This document shows, one piece after another, positions 23,649 to 34,300 of a stretch of DNA of 64,000 nucleotides. The notes under the pieces were generated by a model. It searched no databases and had not been told where the DNA came from. It saw only the letters and a list, made by a program, of their open reading frames with translations. The stretch spans positions 1 through 64,000 of the forward strand of contig NZ_JPEO01000007.1 of NCBI RefSeq assembly GCF_000753795.1, given 5' to 3'. How positions within the stretch are numbered: the stretch's first letter is position 1; every line of letters starts with the position of its first letter. The DNA comes from Shewanella mangrovi. GTDB lineage: Bacteria; Pseudomonadota; Gammaproteobacteria; Enterobacterales; Shewanellaceae. Both the position numbers and the translations under genes were made by a program.

Positions 23649-24380
23649 ATGCAATCTTCTCAAGATAATATTTATGCCACCGCGTTAGATAAGGTCGCCG
23701 ACTTTGTGTTTGATGACCGCGTTGCCGGTGTATTTAGCGATATGATCAAGCGCTCGGTGCCCGGTTATGCGCAGATTGTCGCCGGCATTGGTGACTTCGC
23801 CGCCCAGTTTGCCACGCCCAATTCAACTTTATATGACTTAGGCTGTTCGCTTGGTGCTTCAACCTTGAGTATGCGCCGCCATATTGCGGAGCGAAGCTGT
23901 AATATTGTGGCGGTTGATAACTCACAAGCAATGATCGAACGCTGTAGCGAGCACTTAAGTGCTTATGTGAGTGATACGCCTGTCGAATTGGTCTGTGCCG
24001 ATATTCGCGATATTGAGATTAACAATGCCTCGCTGGTGGTGCTTAATTTCACGCTACAATTTTTACCCCCAGAAGATCGCGATACCTTGCTGAAAAAAAT
24101 CTATCAGGGACTATTGCCCGGTGGTGCGCTAATTCTGTCAGAGAAATTACGTTTTGCTGATGCCGTCATTCAACAAGTCATCGATGCACAACATCTCGAT
24201 TTCAAACGCGCCAATGGCTATAGCGAGCTGGAAATCAGTCAAAAACGCAGTGCCATCGAAAATGTGATGAAAACCGATACATTGGAAATTCATCAACAGC
24301 GTTTTGCTCAAGCCGGATTCCAGCATCACAATGTCTGGTTCCAGTGTTTTAACTTTGCCTCAATGGTGGCGGTCAAGTGA
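23649..24380 (+). CDS. cmoA: Carboxy-S-adenosyl-L-methionine synthase CmoA
   Basis: A 243-residue class I methyltransferase fold protein that converts SAM and prephenate to carboxy-SAM. The glycine-rich [17 protein letters not shown] loop is at about 60-76. It is translationally coupled to cmoB (GTGA overlap), whose product uses carboxy-SAM to make cmo5U34 in tRNA. Confidence 0.94.
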   Translation: MQSSQDNIYATALDKVADFVFDDRVAGVFSDMIKRSVPGYAQIVAGIGDFAAQFATPNSTLYDLGCSLGASTLSMRRHIAERSCNIVAVDNSQAMIERCSEHLSAYVSDTPVELVCADIRDIEINNASLVVLNFTLQFLPPEDRDTLLKKIYQGLLPGGALILSEKLRFADAVIQQVIDAQHLDFKRANGYSELEISQKRSAIENVMKTDTLEIHQQRFAQAGFQHHNVWFQCFNFASMVAVK

Positions 24381-25345
24381 TTAGTTTTACCCGTTTTTAT
24401 AAAGATATTGCTGAAAATCAACTGCAAGGCTGGTTAGAACATCTTCCGAGCAAGCTTGCAGCTTGGCAACGAGAACACAAACATGGTGCTCTGCCCAAAT
24501 GGGAAAAAGTGCTGGCCAAACTGAATTACCCGACACCTGATAAATTGGACTTTAAAAGTTCTGTCACGGTGGGCAGTGGCGAACAGTTGGCAGACGGTCC
24601 CAAAGAGAAGCTTGAGAATCTATTGCAGTTGCTCCATCCGTGGCGTAAAGGCCCTTTTTACGTTCATGGTATTCATATTGATACGGAATGGCGCTCAGAT
24701 TGGAAATGGGATCGCGTTCTGCCCCACATCTCCTCGCTGGAAAACCGTACTGTCCTCGATGTCGGCTGCGGCAGTGGTTATCACATGTGGCGCATGTATG
24801 GTGAAGGCGCTAAGTTTGTCGTAGGCGTTGATCCATCATCACTGTTTTTATGTCAATTTGAAGCCATCAAACGTTTGGCAGGTGAAGATTTGCCAGTTCA
24901 TCTATTGCCACTGGGCATAGAGGAACTGCCCCCATATGATGCGTTTGATACCGTATTCTCTATGGGCGTACTCTATCATCGCAAATCTCCGATAGATCAT
25001 TTACTACAACTGCACGATCAACTGCGCGACGGCGGCGAGCTGGTGCTGGAAACCTTAGTAGTAGAAGGTGACGAAAATACCGTGCTAGTACCAAATGATC
25101 GCTATGGCAAGATGAATAATGTATGGTTTATTCCATCTGTGGCAGCGTTGGAACTCTGGTTGAAAAAATGCGAGTTCAAAGATGTTCGCTGCGTAAACCT
25201 CGACGTCACCTCGCTCGATGAACAACGTGCGACCAACTGGATGCGTAATGAATCTTTGGTGGATTTTTTAGATACGGATAATCCTCAGTTGACCGTAGAA
25301 GGCCATCCCGCACCACGCCGAGCTACGTTTATTGCGGTCAAATAG
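24377..25345 (+). CDS. cmoB: tRNA U34 carboxymethyltransferase CmoB
   Basis: A 322-residue enzyme that transfers the carboxymethyl group from carboxy-SAM to 5-hydroxyuridine at tRNA position 34. Rossmann motif [15 protein letters not shown] is at about 124-138 and the family's [15 protein letters not shown] at about 195-209. It starts with GTG in the overlap with the cmoA stop. Confidence 0.94.
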   Translation: MISFTRFYKDIAENQLQGWLEHLPSKLAAWQREHKHGALPKWEKVLAKLNYPTPDKLDFKSSVTVGSGEQLADGPKEKLENLLQLLHPWRKGPFYVHGIHIDTEWRSDWKWDRVLPHISSLENRTVLDVGCGSGYHMWRMYGEGAKFVVGVDPSSLFLCQFEAIKRLAGEDLPVHLLPLGIEELPPYDAFDTVFSMGVLYHRKSPIDHLLQLHDQLRDGGELVLETLVVEGDENTVLVPNDRYGKMNNVWFIPSVAALELWLKKCEFKDVRCVNLDVTSLDEQRATNWMRNESLVDFLDTDNPQLTVEGHPAPRRATFIAVK

Positions 25346-25369
25346 CCGTTATTCAGACAAGGAAGCCGA

Positions 25370-27046
25370 ATGCATAATAGCGGACACGTCAGCAAACTCA
25401 CCGTGATATTGCTGAGCATTTGCAGTCTCTTCAGCATGAGTCGCTGCGCACTCGCTGAACCGATGGATGCCGTGTCGCTATTTGTCAATCAATGTCTGGA
25501 TTACAGTAGTGAGTTTCATGCTGATTTTTCCAGTGCAACTGCGCTGGAAAGACAAACGATAGGGCTGCAAAACCTTGTCGACCGTTTGCAATATTATCGG
25601 CAATTTCGGTTGTCAGATGACGATAAAGAGTGGTTACTGCAGTGCCAGTTATCAGTCGCCGACACGATGAATAAGCTGTTAAGTAACAGCCAAATGACAG
25701 CGTTTATTGCGCGAGAACTGACCAGTGGTGATCCACAACGACAAGCACTTGCTAAACGTTATCGCAATTTTCAAGCGCAGCAGCTGAGCGAAGCCGATAA
25801 GTTAAAACTGACCACGGCGAAAACCGCAATTAAGCAGCGTTTGAAAAGCAGCAGTTTCCAACTCGAATTGGGCGAATGTGCATTAGCGCCCAGCGAAAAT
25901 GAAACTCACAATCGACTCTCAAGCACCATTGTTAAATACCTGCTGCAACAGCCAAACGAGGCTTGCCGTAAAACGGTATGGCAAACCTATCAGCAACGCG
26001 CAGTTGAATATGTAGCATCTGATCTCGGTATGCTGCTGCAGATCCAAGAGCAACTGGCCAATCGCCAAGGCTTTGAGCATTACACCGATGCAGCGTTCAG
26101 CCATACTTTGCTAGCATCCGCCATCAATGCGCACGACTTTTTAGCAGCCTTAAAGCGCCCCATTAACGTCGCGCCATGGAATATCGGCCAAAGCCTAAAA
26201 GCCACCGCTAAAACGAATTTCACCCGCATGACTCGTGCGCAATACTTGTCTAACCTAACAACCACTCTTCGACCGTTGGGAATTGAGCTCGAAACCGTCA
26301 CGGATAACTGGCTGAGACTATGGCATGAACAGCGTTTATTAGGCGATATCATGCTGGCGCAAGGTTCAAATCATGCCATGCTGCTGCGTTATTCAGTCGT
26401 TGGACGTCAGACGGGCTTGGCCCGTCTAACCCTAAAAGACGAGTTCACCCGTATTACTGATCTCCAACAGGCAAACAATGCGGTTGCCGAGGTCCTCGCC
26501 ATGATGGCGGCTGGTGGCAAGTATTATCTACTGAACAATGTCCACGAATACCAAGATACCAATGAATTAGCCGCGTTATGGCTTAGCGCTTACCTCGATC
26601 AGCAGCTACATGCAGCATTTGATGCCAACAGTCGTGAAGCGCTTTTTGACAGCTATCAAACACAAATGGAACGTATTAAAGCGGTTTCAGCCCTTACCTT
26701 CTATACCGCCGACGATAGCATCAGTCTGACTACAGAATTTCGGCAGGTCTTTGCGGAGTCTTGGCAAGATGCTGCCGTCATGCCATTTACGTTTTACGGG
26801 ATAAGTGATTTAGGACCTTTATACTTGGTTCATCTGTTTCAGCAGCAGTTGGCGTACGCCCTGCAACGAGAAACGATGAACTGCAATCCAGCCGACTTGT
26901 TTAATGTTATCGTCGTCAACGAAGAGCAGCACAACGCTGACTATCTTATTCACCGTGTTTGGCCTAATGGTGGGATCAGGCAATTTATCGCCCAATTTCA
27001 CGCAGGCCAATATTCCCCTTCATTATCAACACAATGCAATTTTTGA
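25370..27046 (+). CDS. Secreted M3-peptidase homologue lacking the zinc motif
   Basis: A 558-residue protein with a signal peptide (about 1-29, ending SRCALA). The middle (about 200-245: CRKTVWQTYQQRAVEYVASD, QIQEQLANRQGFEHYTDAAF) looks like the helical body of M3 oligopeptidases such as OpdA and Dcp, and the C-terminal YLVHLFQQQLAYAL region fits their last helices. Where M3 enzymes carry HEFGH I read VAEVLAMMAAGGKYYLL (about 364-380), with no HExxH anywhere in the chain. It follows cmoB by 24 bases with its own AAGGA site, so it may share that transcript. The family link is inference from pattern; a non-catalytic periplasmic or lipid-free secreted binding protein is the simplest reading. Confidence 0.6.
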   Translation: MHNSGHVSKLTVILLSICSLFSMSRCALAEPMDAVSLFVNQCLDYSSEFHADFSSATALERQTIGLQNLVDRLQYYRQFRLSDDDKEWLLQCQLSVADTMNKLLSNSQMTAFIARELTSGDPQRQALAKRYRNFQAQQLSEADKLKLTTAKTAIKQRLKSSSFQLELGECALAPSENETHNRLSSTIVKYLLQQPNEACRKTVWQTYQQRAVEYVASDLGMLLQIQEQLANRQGFEHYTDAAFSHTLLASAINAHDFLAALKRPINVAPWNIGQSLKATAKTNFTRMTRAQYLSNLTTTLRPLGIELETVTDNWLRLWHEQRLLGDIMLAQGSNHAMLLRYSVVGRQTGLARLTLKDEFTRITDLQQANNAVAEVLAMMAAGGKYYLLNNVHEYQDTNELAALWLSAYLDQQLHAAFDANSREALFDSYQTQMERIKAVSALTFYTADDSISLTTEFRQVFAESWQDAAVMPFTFYGISDLGPLYLVHLFQQQLAYALQRETMNCNPADLFNVIVVNEEQHNADYLIHRVWPNGGIRQFIAQFHAGQYSPSLSTQCNF

Positions 27047-27143
27047 ATTGAGCGTTTTTCATCCGCGCTGGGATAACAAAGCGTTGAATTATTCGATTTT
27101 ATAGCGCATTATCGGCCAAAAGAGTTCGATAAAATTGTAGATA

Positions 27144-28070
27144 ATGCATAGACCTAAATCCACACTTGAACAATGGCGTATTTTGCAGGCCGTAGTTGAT
27201 TACGGCGGATACGCGCAAGCCGCAGAGCAACTCAATAAGAGTCAGTCTTCATTGAATCATGCAGTTGCTAAACTGCAGTATCAGCTTGGTATTCAGTTAT
27301 TGGAAGTTCGTGGTCGTAAAGCTTATCTCACCGAGCAAGGCGAGGTATTACTGCGCCGCTCTCGTCACTTGACCCAAACCGTCACTGAGCTCGAACAACT
27401 CGCCAGCAACCTAGAACAAGGCTGGGAGCCATCGTTGGTTATTGCACGTGAGTTAGTGTACCCAATGGAACTATTAACCGATGCCTTAGCCGCATTTCTG
27501 CCAGAAAGTCGTGGGACGCGCATTACAGTGGTCGACACCGTTATCAACGGTACCAATGAGTTGATCGTTAATAACCAAGTTGATCTGGCGATCTGTGGTG
27601 TTCCACCAAAAGGCTATATTGCTGAACCTCTGTGTGACTTAGAGTTTCATCTGGTTTGTCATCCAGACCATCCACTGGCCTCACTAGGCGAACTTGAAGA
27701 TGATCGCGAATTAGCGCAGCACCTACAAATTGTAATTAAAGACACCGGGTTGAACCCTTCACAAGAAATCGGCTGGTTAAAGGCTGAACAGCGCTGGACT
27801 GTGAGTAATTTTCACGAAGCTAAGGTGATTCTGGCAAAAGGCATAGGTTTTTGCTGGGTGCCGCAGCACTTGATCCAGAAGGAAGTCGCGGCAGGTGAAT
27901 TAGTGCGTTTGAAAATGAAAGGTGCCAGTACTCGCCGCATTGTGCTGACGTTAGTTGTACCTCAGCGTGATAATCAAGGACCTGCGAGCAAGTTGTTGGA
28001 ATCTTTGATTCTAGCCAAGCATGCTGATACCAGTGGCGATTTAATGCCCTACATGCTCGTAGAACTATAG
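27144..28070 (+). CDS. LysR-family transcriptional regulator
   Basis: A 308-residue LysR regulator: helix-turn-helix at about 8-67 (YGGYAQAAEQLNKSQSSLNHAV) and substrate-binding domain to the end. No Shine-Dalgarno is obvious before ATG 27144. Its last 22 bases overlap the end of the convergent SprA-type gene. The target and ligand are not evident; neighbours give no pathway. Confidence 0.85.
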   Translation: MHRPKSTLEQWRILQAVVDYGGYAQAAEQLNKSQSSLNHAVAKLQYQLGIQLLEVRGRKAYLTEQGEVLLRRSRHLTQTVTELEQLASNLEQGWEPSLVIARELVYPMELLTDALAAFLPESRGTRITVVDTVINGTNELIVNNQVDLAICGVPPKGYIAEPLCDLEFHLVCHPDHPLASLGELEDDRELAQHLQIVIKDTGLNPSQEIGWLKAEQRWTVSNFHEAKVILAKGIGFCWVPQHLIQKEVAAGELVRLKMKGASTRRIVLTLVVPQRDNQGPASKLLESLILAKHADTSGDLMPYMLVEL

Positions 28071-29269
28071 TCGCTCGTTGGCTGTTTGCGTCCTTCCAAG
28101 TCCACGGTAGGAATCGCGATATTATCCAGCGAAAGGTCGGACTGATTTTCGGCGTTTGCGTTGTGACTTAAGCCATAGGGATTAAGCTTGGCCATAATAA
28201 GCGCCTGCCCCATCGGATAACTTGAACCTTTACTTTGGTTGTTTATGTTGTCAGCTTGTCGCTCCGCATTATCGGCAAGCGTACTAGTGATCTGCTGCCC
28301 AGCCTGCATAGGTTCACTGGCTCGCTCTACACGCTGCTCTGCCGCTTGTTCTCTGGCATCGTTATATTTACGCATGGCTTCTGCCGCAACGCGTAAATCT
28401 GCACTAGAGGGTTCAACGGGCGCCATTGCGGCGGCATATACTTGCTGCATTTTCCTCATCGTGGCCTCAGGATTGCCATTGACCACCGACACGTCAATTT
28501 GAACTTCGCCGTCAACCGCATATCGCTTACCATCCGGACCGCGTTGATATTCAAAATTGGGTTGACCAGCATACGTGCCGCCTGTAGCTGCATGCGCTTG
28601 TTCATGCGCCCTCACCTCAACATCACGACTTTTCAATTCACTAATTTCTTGCTGTACCTGCGGATCTTCCGCTGCTCCACTTATGGGATCGTTAGCAGCG
28701 TTATTCGCATCTTCATCATCTGTTTGTGGGGCTAAACTATTGTCAGTCGCACTTGAAGCCGAATCATTGGTTGATGCGTTATTGGTGCTAACTGAATCCT
28801 CACTACTACCGCTATTCGCAAAAGTTTGCCCATGGGTACTGTCTACATTGCCACTACTTGATGTACTTGATGTACTTGATGTACTTGATGTACTGGATGT
28901 AGCTGCAGCTTGCAAACTCGCTGCACCAAGAAATCCCTTATTCATACTGACCAAACCATCTCGGGCTGGGGAATGGTCTTTTGTGTTTGACGCATCGCCA
29001 CTTGGATTTACCACCAAGCGAGCATCGGCGTGCAATGTCTGTGTTGTTACAGACGCGTTTGAATTAGCCGTCGTCGCTGAGAGTTCAACAGTATTCCCGA
29101 ATTGAGTGGGAGAAGTAATGGCTTGGCTATGTGAATGAACACTTGGAGAATTGTGGTTTGCCGTAATAGGCGAAACTGATGGGCTAGACGTAGCAGGCCC
29201 ACTCGCTGCCCGCCTGAGACTAAGTTCGGGCAGTGTTGGCGCATTTCCACTAGAAAGCGCCGATAACAC
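28049..29269 (-). CDS. SprA-related putative metalloprotease
   Basis: A 406-residue protein with a long serine/threonine/asparagine-rich N-terminal half and a conserved C-terminal domain: EISELKSRDVEVRAHEQAHA followed by GPDGKRYAVDGEVQIDVS and RKMQQVYAAAMAPVEPS. HEQAH (about residues 223-227) is an HExxH zinc site. This matches the SprA-related family of putative metalloproteases (PF12118 as I recall). There is no signal peptide. I choose GTG 29269, which has GAGG seven bases upstream and lies two bases past the stop of the preceding small gene; the frame is open further to TTG 29320. A 9-bp tandem repeat sits in the low-complexity part. Confidence 0.7.
   Translation of the reverse strand: MLSALSSGNAPTLPELSLRRAASGPATSSPSVSPITANHNSPSVHSHSQAITSPTQFGNTVELSATTANSNASVTTQTLHADARLVVNPSGDASNTKDHSPARDGLVSMNKGFLGAASLQAAATSSTSSTSSTSSTSSSGNVDSTHGQTFANSGSSEDSVSTNNASTNDSASSATDNSLAPQTDDEDANNAANDPISGAAEDPQVQQEISELKSRDVEVRAHEQAHAATGGTYAGQPNFEYQRGPDGKRYAVDGEVQIDVSVVNGNPEATMRKMQQVYAAAMAPVEPSSADLRVAAEAMRKYNDAREQAAEQRVERASEPMQAGQQITSTLADNAERQADNINNQSKGSSYPMGQALIMAKLNPYGLSHNANAENQSDLSLDNIAIPTVDLEGRKQPTSDYSSTSM
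28855..28899. repeat. 9-bp tandem repeat, five units, inside the SprA-type gene
   Basis: Four perfect TACTTGATG units and a fifth with one change (TACTGGATG). On the coding strand they encode repeated Ser-Thr-Ser/Ser-Ser-Thr triplets. Unit gain or loss would change length by three residues without shifting the frame. Confidence 0.95.
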
Positions 29270-29270
29270 C

Positions 29271-29540
29271 TCACACCTCGATGTCGATAATACTGCCAAG
29301 CGTTTCGTTGGCGCGATCAATCACATTAACTGATGCTTCACCTTGGCGTTGTGATTCGAGCGCGGAGACCAGCGCACCTGTTTTATCACTTGATTGTACA
29401 GCCTCATTGGCCTGCACTGATGCACTCTCGGACTGTTCGTTTTCGGTCGGACGAGCAACATCAACAGTCGCTTGGGTTAAACCATTTTGCGCACTTTGCA
29501 GTCCTTGCACGCCAGCATAAAACGCAGATTGAACTTGCAT
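29271..29540 (-). CDS. Small protein resembling the ends of flagellar axial proteins
   Basis: An 89-residue protein. Its N-terminus (SAFYAGVQGLQSAQNGLTQA) resembles the start of flagellar rod and hook proteins, where a GLxxAQ helix is typical, and its C-terminus (VNVIDRANETLGSIIDIEV) resembles their terminal coiled-coil helix; a polar linker joins the two. GAGGAG lies eight bases before ATG 29540. The stop is two bases from the start of the SprA-type gene, so the two are likely co-translated. Function unknown; similar short proteins occur in other gammaproteobacteria as far as I recall. Confidence 0.65.
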   Translation of the reverse strand: MQVQSAFYAGVQGLQSAQNGLTQATVDVARPTENEQSESASVQANEAVQSSDKTGALVSALESQRQGEASVNVIDRANETLGSIIDIEV

Positions 29541-29682
29541 AACAAACTCCTCGCTGAATTAAGCATTACTTGCTTGCGGGTAACATCAAAAATGAGCATC
29601 AAAATTCAGCATCATTAAGTCGCCTAATTATTGTGCAAAAGAACTCGAAAGTACAGACGTTGCGGGCGGTTGCTGGGTAAAT

Positions 29683-30444
29683 TTAGTTACGGTGTTGATT
29701 GATACGGTTTTTTAGGGATGACTCGAGTAACCTCTCATCGTCAGTCTTGCCACATTTGAATGCAAACCCCAAATTTTCTGCATAAGGATTAAGCTGAGTC
29801 GGCGTTTTTACCACGCGGTAGCAGGTATCACCGTTTTTTACGATACGATTGGGATCTAACGGCGAATCGAGAGAACCGTTTCGTTCCGCTACTGGCACGG
29901 TCGGCAGCACTAAGGCATCTAAATTTGGCGTCATATCACTTTCACTTTTATGCGCCTTCTGGTGCTGCGCATAGTTGACGCTCGATTGCACCGCCGCCTG
30001 CTGCTGTTGCCGTAAATAGTGGGCAGTCGCATCGCTAACACTGATACTTTGTGGCTCATTGTGAACCACATTTGCGTCTTTTGGTTGGAGAGGTGTTGAA
30101 TTAACTTTGCTATTGTTCGAAGGGGCGACGTTAGCTTGACCAACGAGGGCTGGATTAGGTTTGCTTTTTTTCGCAGCAGAGTTCGGCACTTGCGGTGTAG
30201 CTGGCATTTGATTTGGACGTACTACCTGTTTGCTTACAGTGTGTTTGGGCGCTTGATACAGAAAAGAGCGGATAGCCTGCGGCCTGACGAAACTCGGTGT
30301 AACCGTCAGCGCCGTCTGAAATGATAAAAAGACGATTAATACTAGATGCACAACGGCAACTGGCAGCAAAAAACGCCACAGAGCGCCAATATGCAATTGT
30401 TTAACGTCAACATTATCAGTGGCGTTTATCACTAGCGTCGTCAT
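29683..30444 (-). CDS. Unknown protein with TonB-like layout
   Basis: A 253-residue protein I do not recognise. A short cytoplasmic head is followed by one membrane span (about 24-46: LPVAVVHLVLIVFLSF), a long proline/asparagine/glutamine-rich linker (about 60-185) and a small C-terminal domain with two cysteines (NGDTCYRVVK and GFAFKCGKTDD) that could pair in the periplasm. The layout recalls TonB or sporulation-related anchors, but no such domain is visible. Start ATG 30444 has AAGGA five bases upstream; the frame is open 21 codons further. Confidence 0.6.
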   Translation of the reverse strand: MTTLVINATDNVDVKQLHIGALWRFLLPVAVVHLVLIVFLSFQTALTVTPSFVRPQAIRSFLYQAPKHTVSKQVVRPNQMPATPQVPNSAAKKSKPNPALVGQANVAPSNNSKVNSTPLQPKDANVVHNEPQSISVSDATAHYLRQQQQAAVQSSVNYAQHQKAHKSESDMTPNLDALVLPTVPVAERNGSLDSPLDPNRIVKNGDTCYRVVKTPTQLNPYAENLGFAFKCGKTDDERLLESSLKNRINQHRN

Positions 30445-30637
30445 GCCATCCTTGCATTTTGTGGTCAATCCGCGTTTGTTTGAACGGAAATTAAGCAGAT
30501 AGTTCAATTAGTTGCAAGCATACACAGCATCGCAAATGCAAATCTGAATTTTCAGCTTACAAGTGTATTCTAAATTTAGTAGTGTTTACCCCAGCAAGTT
30601 GATAGACTCAAAGCAACCTTGGTTAATAAGCGTTCCT

Positions 30638-31306
30638 ATGTCTAACTCTATTGCGTCTGCAGAATATTCAGCACCTTATTCAACCTCGGAAGAGCTGCTT
30701 AACAGCATATCTCACGGCATAGGTGTCATCTTGGGTATCGTTGCACTGGTGCTAATGCTGCTCAAAGGTTATTCACAATTAAGCGCTATTCAACTTACAG
30801 GTGTTACACTTTATGGCAGTAGTTTTATTCTGCTATTCCTCTGTTCCACGCTATATCACGGCATCTCCGTGCCACAGTGGAAACGTGCTCTCAAAATTCT
30901 CGATCACTGCGCTATTTACTTGCTGATTGCCGGCACTTATACGCCGCTGATGCTAATTTCGCTTGGTGACGCCCAAACAGAATGGGTACTGATTGCGATA
31001 TGGGGGTTAGCGGCGAGTGGTGTGATTTTTAAGAGTTTTTTTGTCCATCGTTTTAAGATGTTCAGTTTATCTCTGTACCTACTTATGGGCTGGTTGTGCG
31101 TCGCAATCTTACCACAATTAATCGCGAACCTTTCCAGTAACGGATTTTGGCTATTGGTCGCTGGTGGCTTATGTTATAGCCTTGGCGTTCCCTTCTATGC
31201 CATAAAACGTATTCCGTTTAACCATGCAATTTGGCATCTGTTTGTATTGGCGGGGGCAGTATGTCATTTCCTTTGTATCTATCTGACCGTCATCCCCAGC
31301 GCGTAA
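30638..31306 (+). CDS. trhA: Hemolysin III / PAQR family membrane protein (TrhA/YqfA)
   Basis: A 222-residue seven-helix protein of the PAQR-like hemolysin III family. The three metal-site patches are visible: ISHGIGVILG near the start, STLYHGIS (about 73-80) with LDHCAIYLLIAGTYTPLML (about 95-113), and the C-terminal IWHLFVLAGAVCHFL. E. coli TrhA affects membrane energetics and fatty acid homeostasis; that is family knowledge. I take ATG 30638 since the earlier GTG at 30563 adds a non-family leader. It ends seven bases from the convergent dnaE2 stop. Confidence 0.85.
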   Translation: MSNSIASAEYSAPYSTSEELLNSISHGIGVILGIVALVLMLLKGYSQLSAIQLTGVTLYGSSFILLFLCSTLYHGISVPQWKRALKILDHCAIYLLIAGTYTPLMLISLGDAQTEWVLIAIWGLAASGVIFKSFFVHRFKMFSLSLYLLMGWLCVAILPQLIANLSSNGFWLLVAGGLCYSLGVPFYAIKRIPFNHAIWHLFVLAGAVCHFLCIYLTVIPSA

Positions 31307-31313
31307 GCTAATC

Positions 31314-34300
31314 TCAGTGAAAATCGCGAGAGTGAATGGCTAAGCTGGCAATTGCATCTGAAATGTCAGTGAGTTGCCCGGCAATCACGTGTAAAACACC
31401 CGCTGAAAATTCGACAACACCACTAACCTGCAAAATTGTGGCGGCTAAAAATGGCCGTCGCTGCGCTTTAGCCGTCGCACTCCAGACGACAACATTGATA
31501 TGGCCCGTTTCATCTTCAAGAGTAACAAACGTTACACCACTTGCGGTGCCGGGACGCTGGCGGCCAACCACCAGTCCTGCGACTCTGACCACCTGTCCAT
31601 GACGACAACACCATAGCTGCTCAGCGGTTTGACAACGAGACAACTCCCCGGCAGCTCTTAATAATGCGAGTGGATGTTGCCCTAACGTCAACCCTGTTTG
31701 CCGATAGTCGGCCAGCATGGCATCTAGAGTCGTCACTGTTGGCAATTCAACTGGGACTTCTTGAGTTTCAGCCTCCACTAGCAACGGTAACGTGAGTTGT
31801 TGGCATGCGGCGAGTTGCCAGCGCGCTTGATGTCTATCACCGCTTAAACTGCTAAAGGCATTGGCACTGGCTAATGCTTCCAGTTCGTCACGCGCAATCC
31901 CAAGCGCACTTATCTGCGTTAAGCTTTTAAAAGACGCTTGCCGCGCGCCTAATAGCAGCTTGGCGCTCTGATGACTAAAGCCTTTAACGAGACGTAATCC
32001 CAGTCGCAGTGCTATACGACCTTGTTCATCGGCTTCTAGAGTACAATCCCAGTCGCTGTGATTAACACAAATAGGCAGTACGATGCCCTTGTGGCGGCGT
32101 AAATCTTGGATCAGTTGCGATGGACTATAAAACCCCATAGGTTGACTGTTAAGTAACGCGCAGCAAAATGCTTCGGCAAAATAACATTTTAAATACGCTG
32201 AAACGTAAGCTAATAAGGCAAAACTCGCGGAATGAGATTCAGGGAAACCATACTCGCCAAAGCCGCGGATCTGGTTAAATATCTGCTGCGCAAATTGCAA
32301 GCTATAACCTCGCGCCGCCATGCCATGCTTTAATTTCTCTTCAAATTGTTCCAGTTCACCTGAACGCTTCCAACTGGCCATCGCTCGTCGTAGTTGATCT
32401 GCTTCCCCACCGGAAAATCCAGCAGCTACCATCGCTAACTGAATCACTTGTTCTTGAAAGATTGGTACGCCCATCGTGCGTTCTAAAACGCCTCTTACTT
32501 CATCTGAAGGGAATTCAACCTGCTCTAATCCATCACGTCGACGCAGATAAGGATGCACCATATCGCCTTGTATCGGGCCTGGACGCACAATAGCGATCTG
32601 CACCACTAAGTCGTAATATTTGGCTGGCTTTAACCTTGGCAGCATTGAGGTCTGAGCGCGTGACTCCACCTGAAAGACGCCCATACTGTCACCCTGTTGT
32701 AGCATGCGATACACCGCCGGGTCTTCCCAAACAATTTGCGACATTGATAGCGGTCGATAGTGTTGGCAGACAAGAGCAAAACATTTCCGAATGGCGGTTA
32801 ACATGCCTAAAGCCAACACATCAACTTTCAATAGTCCCAGACTTTCCAGATCATCCTTGTCCCACTGAATCACGGTACGTTCCGGCATCGCCGCATTTTC
32901 GATTGGCACTAATTCCGCTAATGGTCCCGCTGAAATAATAAAGCCGCCGACATGCTGCGACAGATGACGTGGAAAACCCATCAATCTTTGTACCAGTGGC
33001 ACCAACCAAATGGCACTTCCTTGTACAGCAACCAACTGTTGCTGCTGCAACTGCTGCTGCCAAGTCTGCTCGTTATCTCGTCGGTCGACACTCGTCAGTA
33101 GTTGCTCAATACGTTGTTCATCCAATCCCAGCACTTTGCCCACATCGCGCATGGCACTGCGAAACCGATAAGTGATCACACTGGCAGCTAAAGCAGCACG
33201 TTCACGCCCATATTTCTGGTAAATATACTGGATTACCTCTTCGCGACGTTCATGCTCAAAGTCCACGTCAATATCAGGTGGCTCATGTCGTTCCTTTGAA
33301 ATAAATCGTTCAAACAGCATGTTTACTTTAGTGGGGTCGACTTCGGTAATACCTAAGCAGTAACAAACGACCGAGTTAGCCGCAGAACCGCGCCCCTGAT
33401 GCAGAATATGCTGTTTCTTAGCAAAGCTGACGAGATCATAAATGGTGAGAAAGAAGTACTCATATTGCAGCTCAGTGATTATTTCAAGTTCACGCTGATA
33501 CTGTTCCCTTACATTAATAGGCACATTTCCATCAAATCTTTTGAAGGCTCCTTTATGTACCTCTTGGATCAAATATTGTGCTGCAGTTAAGCCTTGTGGG
33601 ACCAGTTCAGCTGGATATTCATAGCGTAATTCGTTGAGTGAAAAATGACATCTTGCGGCAATCTCAACCGTGTTACTTAGCCAATGCTCAGGAAAACGTT
33701 TCTGTATTGCAGCAATACTTTTCATCGCTGTCTCGGCATTCTGGCTGAGAAGATGCCCTGCCGAATGGATATCACATCCATGGCGAATACAGTTCAATAG
33801 ATCGAGAGTACGCTGCTCGCTATGGTGGTGCATTTGCACATTGCCAGCAGCCACACAAGGCATAGATAACTGCTGTGAAAGTTGCATTAGCTCTTCTATA
33901 CCCCACGCCTCACCCGCAACCAGTTGGCGTTCTGCCAGCAGGTAGCAATCAATCTTCACACTTGAGCGCACTTGCTGTGCCAATGAGTGTAGCTGTGTAC
34001 CTGCAGCAGCAATGGTCTGCGCCGTAAGTTGAGCTGTGGTGGCACAATCTGAAAATAGCGGTGGACGCCAGAGACAAATACAATGCCGCAACACAGCAAA
34101 ATCCGCTAGTGACAACTGATAGTGACCTTTGGCAGCCCGCCGACGCCCTTGCGTGATCAACTGACTCAAACAGGCATAGCCTTGACGGTTTTCCGCCAAA
34201 ATCACCAACAAGCCTTCCGCAAGATGAAATTCGGCACCAATAATTAATTTAATCTGATGTTGCTTGGCGGCTTCATGAGCCTTAACACATCCCGCCAACG

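Noticed and set aside
28575..29105. 176-codon frame opposite the SprA-type gene
   Set aside because: Arises from the low-complexity repeat read antisense (repeated LDV); no start signals.
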